DNA of 64,000 bases from Chloroflexota bacterium (GCA_023381565.1 JAMCRR010000096.1:125942-189941), one strand, 5' to 3'; shown: positions 34,727-46,237, counted from the first letter of the stretch. Made by a program: numbers and translations. Notes: generated by a model from the letters alone, not told the origin.

Positions 34727-36751
34727 ATGCCATCGACAGACGATCTACAAGCCCGGGCGATTAATACCCTTCGATTTTTAGCTGCGGATGCTATTCAGAA
34801 CGCGCACTCGGGTCATCCCGGGTTGCCGATGGGCGCTGCAGCCCTGGCATATACCTTATGGACACGGCACCTGCGCATCAATCCGAAGCACCCAGAATGG
34901 CCTGGCCGCGATCGCTTTATCTTATCCGGCGGACACGGCTCCATGCTGTTATATGGGTTACTGCATCTGACCGGGTATGACCTCTCGTTGGACGAGATCA
35001 AAAACTTCAGGCAATGGGGCAGTCTGACCCCAGGACACCCCGAGCTCGGCGTGACGCCAGGCGTGGAAGTGACGACCGGGCCGCTCGGCCAGGGTTTTTC
35101 CAACGGTGTGGGCATGGCAATTGTCGAAGCACACCTGGCAAGCCTGTATAACCGTCCTGGTTACCCGGTTGTAGATTATTACATCTATGCTATTGTCACC
35201 GACGGAGATCTCATGGAAGGGGTGGCGTCAGAAGCCGCCTCGCTTGCCGGGCACCTTCGCCTGGGAAGATTGATCTACCTGTATGATGATAACCGCATAT
35301 CGATCGAGGGATCAACGGACCGGGCTTTTACTGAAGAGCGCAGCGCGCGTTTTGAAGCTTACGGCTGGCAGGTGCTGAAAGTAGCAGACGGCAATGATGT
35401 GGAGGCTATCGACCAGGCCATCCAGGCGGCAAAAAAGGATCCTCGCCCTTCACTGATCGTATGCCGAACGCACATCGGTTTCGGGCTGCCAACGCGCCAG
35501 GATACCGAGAAAGCGCACGGAGAACCACCCGGAGATGAGGAGCTGGCAGGAGCTAAACGAAAGCTGGGCTGGCCGGTTGAGCCGCGCTTCTACATCCCCG
35601 AAGACGTGCTTGCTTTTTACCGCAATGTGGGAAAATCCGGAGAAGCTTGCCAGGCTGATTGGAAGCGGCTTTTAGAGTCTTATCGTAAAGTCTTTCCCGA
35701 TCTGGCAACCGAGCTGGCAAGGCGCCTGAAAGGCCGGTTACCAAAAGGTTGGGAGAAAAATCTCCCCGAGTTCAAGGCAGATACCAAGGGTGTAGCCACA
35801 CGCGTTGCCTCAGGGAAGGTGCTCAATGCTGTGGCGGCCGGTTTGCCCGACCTGATGGGCGGTTCCGCAGATCTGGCGCCATCCACTAACACCTGGTTGA
35901 AAGATTATCCCTCATTCCAGCCGGACACTCCTCAAGGCCGCAATCTCCAATTTGGGGTGAGAGAGCATGCAATGGGTGCGATTGTCAACGGCATGGCGAG
36001 CCAAAAGGCGGTTGTGCCTTACGGGGCGACTTTCCTGGTGTTTTCTGATTATATGCGCCCGGCGATCCGTTTATCGGCATTTTCGCACCTGCCGAGCATC
36101 TGGGTATTCACACACGACAGTATAGGGCTGGGGGAAGATGGCCCCACGCACCAACCCGTGGAACAGCTCGCATCCCTGCGGCTGATCCCAGGGTTATCGG
36201 TGATTCGCCCGGCAGATGGCGCCGAGGTCGCAGAAGCCTGGTGTACGGCAATCAACCGGCGCAATGGTCCGACGGCTCTGATCCTTGCGCGCCAGTCAGT
36301 GCCGACCCTGGATCGCTCAATTTTGAGCCCGGCGAAGGGCTTGCAGCGCGGCGCGTATATTCTAGCAGACATCGGCGATCAAGCGCCGGATCTGATATTA
36401 ATGGCATCAGGATCGGAGGTGGCATTGATCGTCGAAGCTGGTTTTCGCCTGGCGGCAGAAGGTAAGAACGTGCGCCTGGTTTCTTTCCCAAGCTGGGATC
36501 TGTTTTTAGCGCAGGAGCAAGCCTATCGCGAGCGCGTTCTGCCACCGAAGGTTCGTGCACGGTTGGCCGTCGAAGCGGGGGTAACCACAGGGTGGGAGAA
36601 ATGGGTAGGCGAAGAAGGCGTGGTAATCGGACTCGACCGGTTTGGCGCTTCAGCGCCAGGTAAAGTATTGATGGACCAATTTGGCTTCACCATTGATCAT
36701 ATCCTGGAGCAAGCCGGCCGGTTGTTGGCGCTGGAAGAAAACAATCCATAG
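34727..36751 (+). CDS. tkt: Transketolase
   Basis: 674 residues. This TPP enzyme of the pentose phosphate and Calvin-type pathways moves two-carbon units. Hallmarks are [48 protein letters not shown], the TPP motif [19 protein letters not shown] with [12 protein letters not shown], and in the second domain [15 protein letters not shown] and [19 protein letters not shown]. The C-terminal domain is complete ([12 protein letters not shown]). rpiB and tal follow, giving the non-oxidative pentose phosphate branch in one run. Its ribosome site lies in a hairpin. Confidence 0.97.
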   Translation: MPSTDDLQARAINTLRFLAADAIQNAHSGHPGLPMGAAALAYTLWTRHLRINPKHPEWPGRDRFILSGGHGSMLLYGLLHLTGYDLSLDEIKNFRQWGSLTPGHPELGVTPGVEVTTGPLGQGFSNGVGMAIVEAHLASLYNRPGYPVVDYYIYAIVTDGDLMEGVASEAASLAGHLRLGRLIYLYDDNRISIEGSTDRAFTEERSARFEAYGWQVLKVADGNDVEAIDQAIQAAKKDPRPSLIVCRTHIGFGLPTRQDTEKAHGEPPGDEELAGAKRKLGWPVEPRFYIPEDVLAFYRNVGKSGEACQADWKRLLESYRKVFPDLATELARRLKGRLPKGWEKNLPEFKADTKGVATRVASGKVLNAVAAGLPDLMGGSADLAPSTNTWLKDYPSFQPDTPQGRNLQFGVREHAMGAIVNGMASQKAVVPYGATFLVFSDYMRPAIRLSAFSHLPSIWVFTHDSIGLGEDGPTHQPVEQLASLRLIPGLSVIRPADGAEVAEAWCTAINRRNGPTALILARQSVPTLDRSILSPAKGLQRGAYILADIGDQAPDLILMASGSEVALIVEAGFRLAAEGKNVRLVSFPSWDLFLAQEQAYRERVLPPKVRARLAVEAGVTTGWEKWVGEEGVVIGLDRFGASAPGKVLMDQFGFTIDHILEQAGRLLALEENNP

Positions 36752-36767
36752 GGAGAAAAGAGCTATT

Positions 36768-37226
36768 ATGCGCGTAGCCATTGCAGTAGACCACGGAGGG
36801 TTTCCAATTAAAGAGATCGTTCTGCAAACCGTGCGGAATGAGGGGCACGAGCCGGTTGATTTGGGTACCTTTTCACCGGAAAGCGTCGACTATCCTGATT
36901 ATGCCGAAAAGCTTGGCCAGGCGATTATCGAAGGGCAGGCTGAGCGCGGTATCCTGGTATGCGGGTCGGGGATTGGAGCTTGTATTGCCGCCAATAAAAT
37001 GCCCGGTATCTATGCCTCGGTGGCCCACGATACCTACTCTGCCGCTCAAGGCGTCCAGCACGATAACATGAACGTTCTTTGCCTGGGAGGCCGGGTAGTC
37101 GGGAGCGAAGTGGTCAAGGAACTGATCAAAGCCTTTCTGAGGGCTCAATTTTCAGCCGAAGAAAGGCATTTACGGCGAACAGGAAAGATCCGTAAGATCG
37201 AAGCAAGGAGCATGAGGAAAGAGTAA
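36768..37226 (+). CDS. rpiB: Ribose-5-phosphate isomerase B
   Basis: 152 residues of the LacA/RpiB family. RVAIAVDHGGFPIKEIVLQ, DYPDYAEKLGQAI, ILVCGSGIGACIAANK (catalytic Cys in CGSG) and HDNMNVLCLGGRVVG are the family marks. It interconverts ribulose- and ribose-5-phosphate. I start at the ATG at 36768, where GGGAGAAAAGAG precedes it; the longer reading from 36681 overlaps tkt by 71 bases and adds unrelated residues. It sits between tkt and tal. Confidence 0.96.
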   Translation: MRVAIAVDHGGFPIKEIVLQTVRNEGHEPVDLGTFSPESVDYPDYAEKLGQAIIEGQAERGILVCGSGIGACIAANKMPGIYASVAHDTYSAAQGVQHDNMNVLCLGGRVVGSEVVKELIKAFLRAQFSAEERHLRRTGKIRKIEARSMRKE

Positions 37227-37230
37227 ACCT

Positions 37231-38370
37231 ATGGATGAAATCGCGAAAATCCATGCTTTAGGGCAGTCAATCTGGTATGACAATATCCAGCGCCGCTTGC
37301 TGCAGAATGGTGAATTTGCCAGGATGATTCAGGCTGGCGATATCAGGGGTGTAACTTCGAACCCTTCGATTTTTCACAACGCGATCGCTAAGAGCAGCGA
37401 TTACGATGCAGCGTTGCTGCCCCTGGCTCGTTCGGGAATGCAACCCGAACAGGTCTTTACGGCATTGGCGGTCGAAGATATCCAAGCAGCCGCCGATCTA
37501 TTTCTGCCTCTCTACACGGAGACGGGCGGCGAGGACGGATTTGTGAGCCTGGAGGTCAGCCCCTATCTGGCCCACGATACTGCGGCGACCCTGGCAGAAG
37601 CCCGGCGGCTATGGGAATTAGTGCACCGGCCGAACTTGATGGTGAAGATCCCTGCGACTCCTGAAGGAATTCCGGCGATCAAAATGGCAATCGCTTCCGG
37701 CATAAACATAAACGTGACCCTGATCTTTTCCCTCAACCGGTATGCAGAGGTCATGGATGCGTATCTTAGCGGATTAGAGCAGCGTTTGGACGAGCACTTT
37801 CCCATCGAACGCATCGCTTCAGTAGCCTCATTTTTTGTCTCTCGGCTGGATACGAAAGTCGACGCACGCTTGAAGGAAATTGGCGAAAAAGATCCATCCC
37901 TTGCCGGAAGAGTAATCCCATTGGCTGGAAAAGCCGCGATAGCCAACGCCAGGCTGGCATACGCTCAATTTCAGAAAATTCTCTCCTCCGAAAGGTTACG
38001 CAAGCTGCAGAAACAAGGCGCCCGACTGCAGCGACCGCTATGGGCTTCAACGAGCACGAAAAACCAGGCATACAGGGACGTAGTTTATGTTGAGGAACTG
38101 ATTGGACCGGATACCGTCAATACGGTTCCTCCTCAGACACTGGATGCATTCCGCGATCACGGTAAGGTGCAGCTCACGCTTACGGAAAATCTTCCAGAGG
38201 CGCGGCAGGTGATGCGTGACCTGGATGAGTTGGGTATATCCATGACGGAAATTACCCAGACTCTCGAGGATGAAGGTGTTAAAGCCTTCGCCGATGCGAT
38301 GACCGCACTGCTGGAAGCGATCGCAGAGCGCAAGGCGCAGGCGGTCGCAGAAGGTGGCAATCACCTTTGA
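37231..38370 (+). CDS. tal: Transaldolase
   Basis: 379 residues, the longer bacterial form. SIWYDNIQRRLLQNGE and GVTSNPSIFHNAIAKS open the barrel. LMVKIPATPEGIPAI carries the Schiff-base lysine region, then NINVTLIFSLNRYAEV, VASFFVSRLDTKVD, LQRPLWASTSTKN and TVNTVPPQTLDAF. It exchanges dihydroxyacetone units between sugar phosphates. It starts 4 bp after rpiB and ends the tkt-rpiB-tal set, convergent with the UspA gene. Confidence 0.96.
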   Translation: MDEIAKIHALGQSIWYDNIQRRLLQNGEFARMIQAGDIRGVTSNPSIFHNAIAKSSDYDAALLPLARSGMQPEQVFTALAVEDIQAAADLFLPLYTETGGEDGFVSLEVSPYLAHDTAATLAEARRLWELVHRPNLMVKIPATPEGIPAIKMAIASGININVTLIFSLNRYAEVMDAYLSGLEQRLDEHFPIERIASVASFFVSRLDTKVDARLKEIGEKDPSLAGRVIPLAGKAAIANARLAYAQFQKILSSERLRKLQKQGARLQRPLWASTSTKNQAYRDVVYVEELIGPDTVNTVPPQTLDAFRDHGKVQLTLTENLPEARQVMRDLDELGISMTEITQTLEDEGVKAFADAMTALLEAIAERKAQAVAEGGNHL

Positions 38371-38405
38371 TGACTCGCCAGACGGGATAGACCTGTTAAA
38401 CCTGT

Positions 38406-39329
38406 TTAGCCGGACGTGCCAGGATTATCGCCGGTCTGGATCGGGATGAACAGCAAAGGGATTCCGGTCATACCGGGAAGCTTGGGTCCCACGCTGCCTT
38501 CCCAAAAGGCGCCGGCGCCGGCTCGACCGTGAGTTCCTAAAACGATCATGTCTGCATTTATCCGATTAGCAACGGCGACGATCTCCGAAGGGACATCGCC
38601 GCGTTGGACTTCTGCGGTAATCGGTACATTAGAGGAATGAAGCTGATCCAGCTTGTCCCGCAGATAATCCTGAGCGGATTCTTCGGTAATATTTAACAAC
38701 GCCATCATGGTGGCCGGAAGGAGTTTCCCGGTTGCCGCCCTATCTGGTTTGAGCGTGCTAAGAGTTGGCACCACCACCAACAGGTGCAGGCGGGTGTGAC
38801 AAGCTTGAGCCAACATGAGTGCCACGGGAAGGCTTTGTTCGTGTTCCGCGTTTCCGTCCATTGGCACCAGGATTTGCCGGCAGGTGAAGCTGTCTTGCGG
38901 CTTCTCGGGGGGGTGGATGAGCAAGACTGGGGTGGATCCCATGCCGATCACCTGCTGGGCGATGCTGCCAATCAGCATCCCCTTGACCCCGCTGCTACCA
39001 TGCGTGCATAACAGGATTAAGTCTGGCTCAAGCTCATCGGCATGTTCGACGATACTACGGGCAACGTTGTTCACCTCAGCCGTGTGCACATGCCTTTCGA
39101 CTGCTACTCCAGCGGGAAGGCTTTGTTCCGAAAGCTGTTCAAGGTAAGCATAAGCTTCCTCAGGATCGGTAAGATGGCGTTCGCCATGGACTTCTTGGGG
39201 GGCGTTATGTTCGATGACATGGATCAATGTGATGGACGCTCCCAATTTTACGGCTAAAAAACCAGCCAATGGTAAGACAGACTCAGCCAGATGCGATCCA
39301 TCAAGTGGGACGAGCAGATGCTTGAACAC
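38406..39329 (-). CDS. Tandem universal stress protein (UspA x2)
   Basis: 307 residues with two UspA domains. The first (1-145) begins FKHLLVPLDGSHLAESVLPL and has the ATP loop CTHGSSGVKGMLIGSIAQQV. The second (about 155-300) begins QILVPMDGNAEHEQSLPVAL and has GTHGRAGAGAFWEGSVG. Both keep G-x2-G-x9-G, so ATP binding is likely. The start is a GTG with GGAGG seven bases upstream. It follows the Nramp transporter by 3 bp. UspA proteins act in stress survival, with the partner pathway unknown. Confidence 0.92.
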   Translation of the reverse strand: MFKHLLVPLDGSHLAESVLPLAGFLAVKLGASITLIHVIEHNAPQEVHGERHLTDPEEAYAYLEQLSEQSLPAGVAVERHVHTAEVNNVARSIVEHADELEPDLILLCTHGSSGVKGMLIGSIAQQVIGMGSTPVLLIHPPEKPQDSFTCRQILVPMDGNAEHEQSLPVALMLAQACHTRLHLLVVVPTLSTLKPDRAATGKLLPATMMALLNITEESAQDYLRDKLDQLHSSNVPITAEVQRGDVPSEIVAVANRINADMIVLGTHGRAGAGAFWEGSVGPKLPGMTGIPLLFIPIQTGDNPGTSG

Positions 39330-39332
39330 AGG

Positions 39333-40640
39333 CTAACCTCCCGCGAAGGTTTGTACCAACAAGAAAATATTCAAGGCCACAATCAAAATTGCGATCAGAA
39401 TGGCGACGCCCGTGGTTAATTTCCGGTTCGTCAGTACCCCCATCAGATCTCGCCGTTGGGTGAAAAGGATCAGGGGAATAATCGCAAACGGCAGCCCGAA
39501 ACTCAAGACTACCTGGCTGATGACTAAGGTATGCGTTGGGTCTAACCCGATGCTGATGACCACCAGAGAAGGGACCAGGGTGATTAAACGGCGAATCCAG
39601 ACCGGAATGTGCCGGTGCAAGAACCCCTGCATGATAATTTGCCCAGCCATGGTGCCCACGGAGGATGAAGAAAGGCCCGAAGCTAACAGCGAGATCGCAA
39701 ATACCCAGCTCGCAGCCTTGCCCAACAGAGGGGTGAGTGTCTGGTGTGCCTCCTGGAGGGTGCCTACATTGGTTAAACCCTGGTGGAAAAAGGTGGAGGC
39801 TGCCATGATAAGCATGGCCATGTTGATCAGGCTGGCCAGGCCCATAGCAATTGATACGTCGATCAGCTCAAAATGGAACAGGCGCCGCATTTGTTTGTCA
39901 TCTTTTGCCACGATCCGATCCTGAGTCAGCGCGGAATGCAAGAAGATGGCGTGCGGCATGACTGTCGCTCCCAGTATTCCTGTGGCTAGCAGAATGCTGT
40001 TCGGACCAGCAAGCTGCGGCACGAAGGCGTGGTAGGCTACCTGGCCCCAGGCGGGGCGGTCCAGGATGGTTTCGATTAGATAGCTTACTGCAACCACGCT
40101 CACCAGTGCGGTAATTATCGCCTCCAGTGGCCTGAATCCATAGCGCTCGAGTCCCAGGATCAGAAAAGTGGCGATGGCGGTCAGAATGCCTGCCGACCAC
40201 AGGGGGATGCCTAGAAGTAAGTTAAATCCTACTGCTGCGCCCAAGAATTCCGCCAGGTCGGTTGCCATGGCAACCAATTCCATGAGGAACCACATCACCA
40301 GAACAACCGGCCTGGAGAAATTATTGCGGCAGTGCTCGGCCAGATTTTTACCGGTCGCGATGCCTAATTTGGCTGAGAGCGTTTGGATGAGCATGGCGAA
40401 GAGATTGCTCAATAAGATGACCCAAAGCAGCAAATACCCAAATTGAGCGCCGCCCTGGATATTGGTAGCAAAATTACCCGGGTCCATATAAGCAACGCTG
40501 GCAATAAATGCCGGACCCATGAAGGGCAGCAGGCGGGAAAGAACCCCTTTCTTGCTCTCCCCGGTTAGAACCTGGCCTGCCTCTCTCACAGTGTGCACGT
40601 CTCCTGACCGGATACTGTTCTTCGGTGGGGTGTCGGCCAT
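39333..40640 (-). CDS. mntH: Nramp-family divalent metal transporter
   Basis: 435 residues, about 11 membrane helices. The metal site is AYMDPGNFATNIQGG in helix 1 and GATVMPHAIFLHSAL in helix 6 (DPGN and MPH). It should bring Mn(II) or Fe(II) into the cell with protons. GGAGG lies eight bases before the ATG, overlapping the end of the ROK gene. No Mn riboswitch or MntR site is visible because the gene is inside an operon (methyltransferase, ROK kinase, mntH, uspA). Confidence 0.94.
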   Translation of the reverse strand: MADTPPKNSIRSGDVHTVREAGQVLTGESKKGVLSRLLPFMGPAFIASVAYMDPGNFATNIQGGAQFGYLLLWVILLSNLFAMLIQTLSAKLGIATGKNLAEHCRNNFSRPVVLVMWFLMELVAMATDLAEFLGAAVGFNLLLGIPLWSAGILTAIATFLILGLERYGFRPLEAIITALVSVVAVSYLIETILDRPAWGQVAYHAFVPQLAGPNSILLATGILGATVMPHAIFLHSALTQDRIVAKDDKQMRRLFHFELIDVSIAMGLASLINMAMLIMAASTFFHQGLTNVGTLQEAHQTLTPLLGKAASWVFAISLLASGLSSSSVGTMAGQIIMQGFLHRHIPVWIRRLITLVPSLVVISIGLDPTHTLVISQVVLSFGLPFAIIPLILFTQRRDLMGVLTNRKLTTGVAILIAILIVALNIFLLVQTFAGG

Positions 40641-40643
40641 TTA

Positions 40644-41543
40644 TTATTCCTCCGGGTAACTGCGCATGGCGAGCACCAATGCTCCCAATACCCCAGACCG
40701 GTTTCCAAGGCCGGGAGGGACGATAAAATCTTCTCTATGCGCGGTAAGCAACGGCGTCTGGATATACCCATTTACCAGATTATGCACCTCCTGACGGACC
40801 ATGGGGAAAAGGAAACGATTCTCCATGACACCGCCTCCCAGAATCACCCGCTGCGGTGAAAAGTCACACACTAGGTTATGGACGGCCAGAGCTATATAAT
40901 GAGCTTCTAGCTGCCAGCAGGGATGATTCTCGGGTAATGTTTCGGCTGGATGCCCCCCCCACCTGTGCTGTAAAGCAGGTCCGGAGGCTAACCCCTCAAA
41001 ACAATCCCCGTGGAATGGACAGATGCCGGGGAAGGGGTCTGCCTCGAAGTCGTGGGGAAGGCGGATGTGCCCCATTTCGGGGTGGATCAGTCCATGCAAA
41101 AGCTGGTTATTGATCAATGCCCCGCCGCCAATGCCAGTGCCGATGGTGACATAGAGAAAATCGTGCATTCCTTGAGCTGCTCCCCATTCTTGCTCCCCAA
41201 GTGCTGCTGTATTGACATCGGTATCGAATGTTACCGGGAGAGAGAGAGCTTCTTGGATCGCACCCAGGAGGTTGGTATTCATCCAACCCGGCTTGGGGGT
41301 GGTCGTAATATACCCGTAAGTGGGAGATAGGGTATCCAGGTCGACAGGACCGAAAGACCCCACACCAACCGATCTTAATGGGTGGTCGGTGGAATTTTCT
41401 TTAAAAAACCGGATGACATGTTGAATGGTCTCATCGGGTGTAGTGGTAGGCACACGCGTTTCCGCCAGAATTTCATCCGGTCCGCTGCCAATCACACAGA
41501 TAAATTTCGTGCCTCCTGCCTCAATCCCGCCATAAATGGTCAT
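40644..41543 (-). CDS. ROK-family sugar kinase, probable fructokinase
   Basis: 299 residues. YGGIEAGGTKFICVIG is the phosphate loop of the fructokinase branch of ROK. GSFGPVDLD, FDTDVNTAALGEQEWG and YVTIGTGIGGGALIN (catalytic Asp in DTDVN) follow. HPEMGHIRLPHD and CPFHGDCFEGLASGPAL give the ROK zinc site CxxHxxCxxG. Related enzymes phosphorylate fructose or other hexoses with ATP. It overlaps the methyltransferase gene by 4 bp and precedes mntH by 3 bp. Sugar specificity is inferred; a general hexokinase role remains possible. Confidence 0.88.
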   Translation of the reverse strand: MTIYGGIEAGGTKFICVIGSGPDEILAETRVPTTTPDETIQHVIRFFKENSTDHPLRSVGVGSFGPVDLDTLSPTYGYITTTPKPGWMNTNLLGAIQEALSLPVTFDTDVNTAALGEQEWGAAQGMHDFLYVTIGTGIGGGALINNQLLHGLIHPEMGHIRLPHDFEADPFPGICPFHGDCFEGLASGPALQHRWGGHPAETLPENHPCWQLEAHYIALAVHNLVCDFSPQRVILGGGVMENRFLFPMVRQEVHNLVNGYIQTPLLTAHREDFIVPPGLGNRSGVLGALVLAMRSYPEE

Positions 41544-42262
41544 GCAGCCTCGCCCGATAGCAGCCCATCTCCTCTTTTACTCCACACGCCTGTCCATTCC
41601 GGCAATCGAGACCAACCGTTATTCCGAATTGCCGCTGCCAGATCAGGGCCGAAGAAGAATTCTGTCCTGGCTGCCGCTTCATCGATATCTGAAAACTGGT
41701 AATCCGTAGGGATTACCTTTCGAGAGAATCCCCAATCCTGTTCCAACCAGGAGTAGTACTCAGCCAGCTCCGGGTTGGGTGGGGCGGGGGTCAGGCTGCC
41801 GGTGGTCATCGTTTCGAGAATGATCATCCACCCCCCGGGCGCCACGAGACGGTGCATCTCGCCCAAAGCGCGGCCCATCTGGGCCTGCCAGTCTGATGGG
41901 TACCAGGCGCGCATGTGACCAATGGCCCATCCGGCGGTAACCACGTCTGCCCAATGCGATTGGAGAGGCACATCACGCACGTCGCCTTGAACTAGATCCC
42001 AATTACCCTTGACCCGATTGCATTCTAAGCGGTTTTGAGCCAGCATTGCCCGATGAAGGTCGAAGGCGATCATCTGGCGCGGCTGGTCAGTGAACATCAA
42101 CGGGATTCGCCCTGTGCCGCTCCCCAGGTCGAGGACACGCTTGCCGGAGAAAGGCGTGATCTCCTGCAGGGCAGATCTCACATTTTCATCCCGGTCTTCT
42201 GCGGCGATCATTTGATGGTAATCAGCTGCTCTATGTGAATAAATCGCGTGAAAATGATCCAT
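41540..42262 (-). CDS. SAM-dependent methyltransferase
   Basis: 240 residues, class I Rossmann methyltransferase. The SAM site is VLDLGSGTGRIPLMF, with IAFDLHRAML as the second strand acidic turn, VQGDVRDVPLQ, and APGGWMIILETM late. The substrate is unknown; it is not one of the rRNA or ubiquinone methylases that I can recognise. It is first in the operon with the ROK kinase, mntH and uspA, behind a near-consensus promoter. The ribosome site is weak. Confidence 0.85.
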   Translation of the reverse strand: MDHFHAIYSHRAADYHQMIAAEDRDENVRSALQEITPFSGKRVLDLGSGTGRIPLMFTDQPRQMIAFDLHRAMLAQNRLECNRVKGNWDLVQGDVRDVPLQSHWADVVTAGWAIGHMRAWYPSDWQAQMGRALGEMHRLVAPGGWMIILETMTTGSLTPAPPNPELAEYYSWLEQDWGFSRKVIPTDYQFSDIDEAAARTEFFFGPDLAAAIRNNGWSRLPEWTGVWSKRGDGLLSGEAA

Positions 42263-42295
42263 ATTATTACCCCAATGACGTTTTTATTTAGATAG

Positions 42296-42324
42296 AATAT
42301 AAGGGATTTTCGGTTAATTGTCAA
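42296..42324 (-). promoter_or_regulatory. Promoter of the methyltransferase-ROK-mntH-uspA operon
   Basis: On the minus strand TTGACA (42324-42319), 17-bp spacer, TATATT (42301-42296). A plus-strand TGTATAAT near 42332 may serve ruvX. Confidence 0.82.
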
Positions 42325-42349
42325 AGAAGATAATGTATAATTTACTCCG

Positions 42350-42784
42350 ATGCGCATTCTTGCCGTCGATCCGGGAGAAAAACGAATTGGGATAGCGTTA
42401 AGCGATCCCACGGCGACCATCGCCAGCCGCCTGACTGTCATCGATCACATTTCCAGGGCGATCGATGCTGCTGTGATCGCCGGTATGGCTGCCGAGCACC
42501 AGGCCGGCATGATCGTAGTTGGCCAGGCATTCGACGATGATGGGAACCCGAGCTCTCAGGGCAGGCGCGCCGCCAGGTTGGCAGAGGCGATTCGCTGCCA
42601 AACCAGCCTCTCTGTGCAACTGTGGGATGAGAGCAGCACTACCCAAACCGCCCACCTCGCCCGGCAAGAAATGGGCTTATCACGACGGGCGAAACGGCAG
42701 CCTGTGGATGATCTGGCGGCGGTCGTGCTGCTGCAATCTTACCTGGAAGCCCACCGCAAGAGTCCTGAAGAACAAGCCACATGA
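42350..42784 (+). CDS. ruvX: RuvX/YqgF Holliday-junction resolvase-like nuclease
   Basis: 144 residues, RNase H-like fold. ILAVDPGEKRIGIALSD holds the first catalytic Asp, VVGQAFDDDGNPSSQGRRA follows, and LWDESSTTQTAHLA and VDDLAAVVLLQSYLE provide Glu and Asp. The family is linked to 16S rRNA 5' end processing in E. coli and to junction cleavage. It lies 64 bp upstream of mltG, a common neighbour. A promoter -10 near 42332 serves it. Confidence 0.95.
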   Translation: MRILAVDPGEKRIGIALSDPTATIASRLTVIDHISRAIDAAVIAGMAAEHQAGMIVVGQAFDDDGNPSSQGRRAARLAEAIRCQTSLSVQLWDESSTTQTAHLARQEMGLSRRAKRQPVDDLAAVVLLQSYLEAHRKSPEEQAT

Positions 42785-42848
42785 GCCATCTTATTTCCAG
42801 AGTAGCATAACCAATTCTATGTAATTGCCAGACCAAAGTGCCACAATT

Positions 42849-43991
42849 ATGCGCCGTCGACGTTCTTTCTTTGCCACATGTTTATTGGGGTTGGTCGCAG
42901 TACTCCTTATTGCAGCTGCAGGAGCTGCGATCTGGCTGGCTTATTTCCTTCCTCTGCAGGTGGAAAAAGATTTTGGGCCACCTGCAGCAAAACTCTCTCT
43001 TCTACAGCTGATCGGCTACGACCTGCAGCTTATGTCCGTGAAAGACCGGCTGCTCAAGCCCCTTAACTCATCGGGTAGCACCCGGCCTTTCACAATCGAC
43101 CTCGGAGAGGAGGTTCCTTCGATCTCAAGGAGGCTGACCGAGGAGGGGTTTATCCCCGATGGGGACGCTTTTCAAATTTATTTGATATACACAGGATTAG
43201 ATACAAAGATTCAGGCTGGAGAATATTCACTCAGCGCAGCCATGCCGGCGGTGCAGATTGCTGCCCGGCTGCAAGATGCCACCCCGGAAGAGGTTAAGTT
43301 TGGGGTCTTAGCGGGGTGGAGACTGGAGGAGATCGCCGCGGCGCTGCCTACTTCAGGCCTCAACATCACCCCAGATGAATTCCTGCAAGCCGCGGGTAAC
43401 CCCCAAATCGCCCCATCATTGACCCAGGTGTTACCCAGCGCCGGGTCACTCGAAGGTTTTCTCTTTCCAGGGACATACCGTTTTAAGCGTGATATAACCG
43501 CTGGAGAGATGATTCTGGCCATGGTGCAGAATTTTACAGGTGAGATTACACCTGAAATGAAACAAGGGTTTGCCAAACAGGGGCTTGACCTTTACCAGGC
43601 GACCATTTTAGCCTCAATCGTCCAGAAAGAAGCCGTTGTCGAAGACGAGCAACCTGCGATTGCCTCGGTCTTCCTCAATCGCCTTGCGGCCGGGATGAAG
43701 CTGGACAGCGATCCGACCGTCCAATATGCACTTGGGTTTAACACTCTGCAAAACTCCTGGTGGACAAACCCGTTAACCACGACAGATCTGCAAACGGATT
43801 CTCCCTATAATACATATATCTATCCGGAGCTGCCACCGGGTCCGATATCGAACCCGGGATTATCTGCGTTGAAGGCAGTCGCATTTCCGGAACAAACTCC
43901 TTATTACTATTTCCGCGCTCGTTGCGATGGATCAGGAAGGCATTCTTTTGCCGAGACGTTTGAGCAGCACGTGAATAACGCCTGCCAGTGA
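42849..43991 (+). CDS. mltG: Endolytic murein transglycosylase MltG
   Basis: 380 residues. A basic start MRRRRSFF and one membrane helix (FATCLLGLVAVLLIAAAGAAIWLAYF) anchor it. The YceG/MltG domain has SLEGFLFPGTYRF, ILASIVQKEAVVEDEQP (catalytic Glu in QKEA), VFLNRLAAGMKLDSDPTVQYALG, and TDSPYNTYIYPELPPGPISNPG. It cuts growing glycan strands in the periplasm or at the outer face of the membrane. I chose the ATG at 42849; an upstream TTG at 42825 would add eight residues, and no clear ribosome site settles it. Confidence 0.95.
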   Translation: MRRRRSFFATCLLGLVAVLLIAAAGAAIWLAYFLPLQVEKDFGPPAAKLSLLQLIGYDLQLMSVKDRLLKPLNSSGSTRPFTIDLGEEVPSISRRLTEEGFIPDGDAFQIYLIYTGLDTKIQAGEYSLSAAMPAVQIAARLQDATPEEVKFGVLAGWRLEEIAAALPTSGLNITPDEFLQAAGNPQIAPSLTQVLPSAGSLEGFLFPGTYRFKRDITAGEMILAMVQNFTGEITPEMKQGFAKQGLDLYQATILASIVQKEAVVEDEQPAIASVFLNRLAAGMKLDSDPTVQYALGFNTLQNSWWTNPLTTTDLQTDSPYNTYIYPELPPGPISNPGLSALKAVAFPEQTPYYYFRARCDGSGRHSFAETFEQHVNNACQ

Positions 43992-44039
43992 GCCACGCCT
44001 TCTGGCATTATTTACTCAATCGGGAGAAATGGAGGAATT

Positions 44040-44776
44040 ATGGCCGTCTTAGGGATCGATATCGGGGGATCAGGGATCAAAGGAGCGCCGGTCGATTTGC
44101 AAACCGGTGAAATAATTGCCGAGAGGTTCCGGTTACCGACCCCCGACCCGGCAAAACCGAAGGCGGTCGCTACTGTGGTAGGTGAGATCGCTCGTCATTT
44201 TAAATGGGAAGGAGCGATAGGCTCCGGTTTCCCCGCTGTGGTGAGCAATGGGGTAGTTTATACGGCAGCGAATATTTCTGATAAATGGATCGGAGTGGAT
44301 GCAGCCCACGAATTCTCCACGGCGACCGGATGCCCGGTGAAGGTGATTAACGATGCGGACGCAGCCGGCCTGGCAGAAATGCGCTACGGCGCCGGAAAGG
44401 ATCACCAAAAAGGGGTCGTCCTTCTGGTCACCCTGGGAACTGGAATCGGCTCGGCAATTTTTACTGACGGCACCCTTTTGCCCAATACTGAATTCGGTCA
44501 CATGCGTATTCGCGGCAAGGATGCGGAGCACCGCGCTTCAGATGCGGCACGGAAAAATCACCATCTTGGGTGGAAGCCTTACGGGAAAAAGCTCAACGAG
44601 TTCTTGCAGGAGATGGAGCGGCTAATCTGGCCCGACCTGATTATCGTGGGCGGAGGGATCAGTAAGAGCTCAGACAAGTTCTTCCCTTATTTATCATTAC
44701 ACGCCAAGGTTGTGGCGGCTCAGCTGCTGAATAACGCCGGTATTGTTGGAGCGGCACTCGGCGCAGAGGATCTTAC

Positions 44777-44780
<4 letters not shown>
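44040..44780 (+). CDS. ppgK: Polyphosphate glucokinase
   Basis: 246 residues, ROK family. [44 protein letters not shown] and [13 protein letters not shown] with [10 protein letters not shown] match polyphosphate glucokinases, which use polyphosphate or ATP to make glucose-6-phosphate. It has no CxxHxxCxxG zinc site, unlike the ROK protein at 40644. GGAGG lies four bases before the ATG. It follows mltG by 48 bp and its end overlaps the convergent aspartase by 4 bp. Glycogen genes nearby fit a sugar-storage role. Confidence 0.94.

Positions 44781-46237
<1,457 letters not shown>

Noticed and set aside
39333-40660. Manganese riboswitch or MntR box before mntH
   Set aside because: mntH starts 4 bases after the ROK gene; there is no leader space and no such motif.
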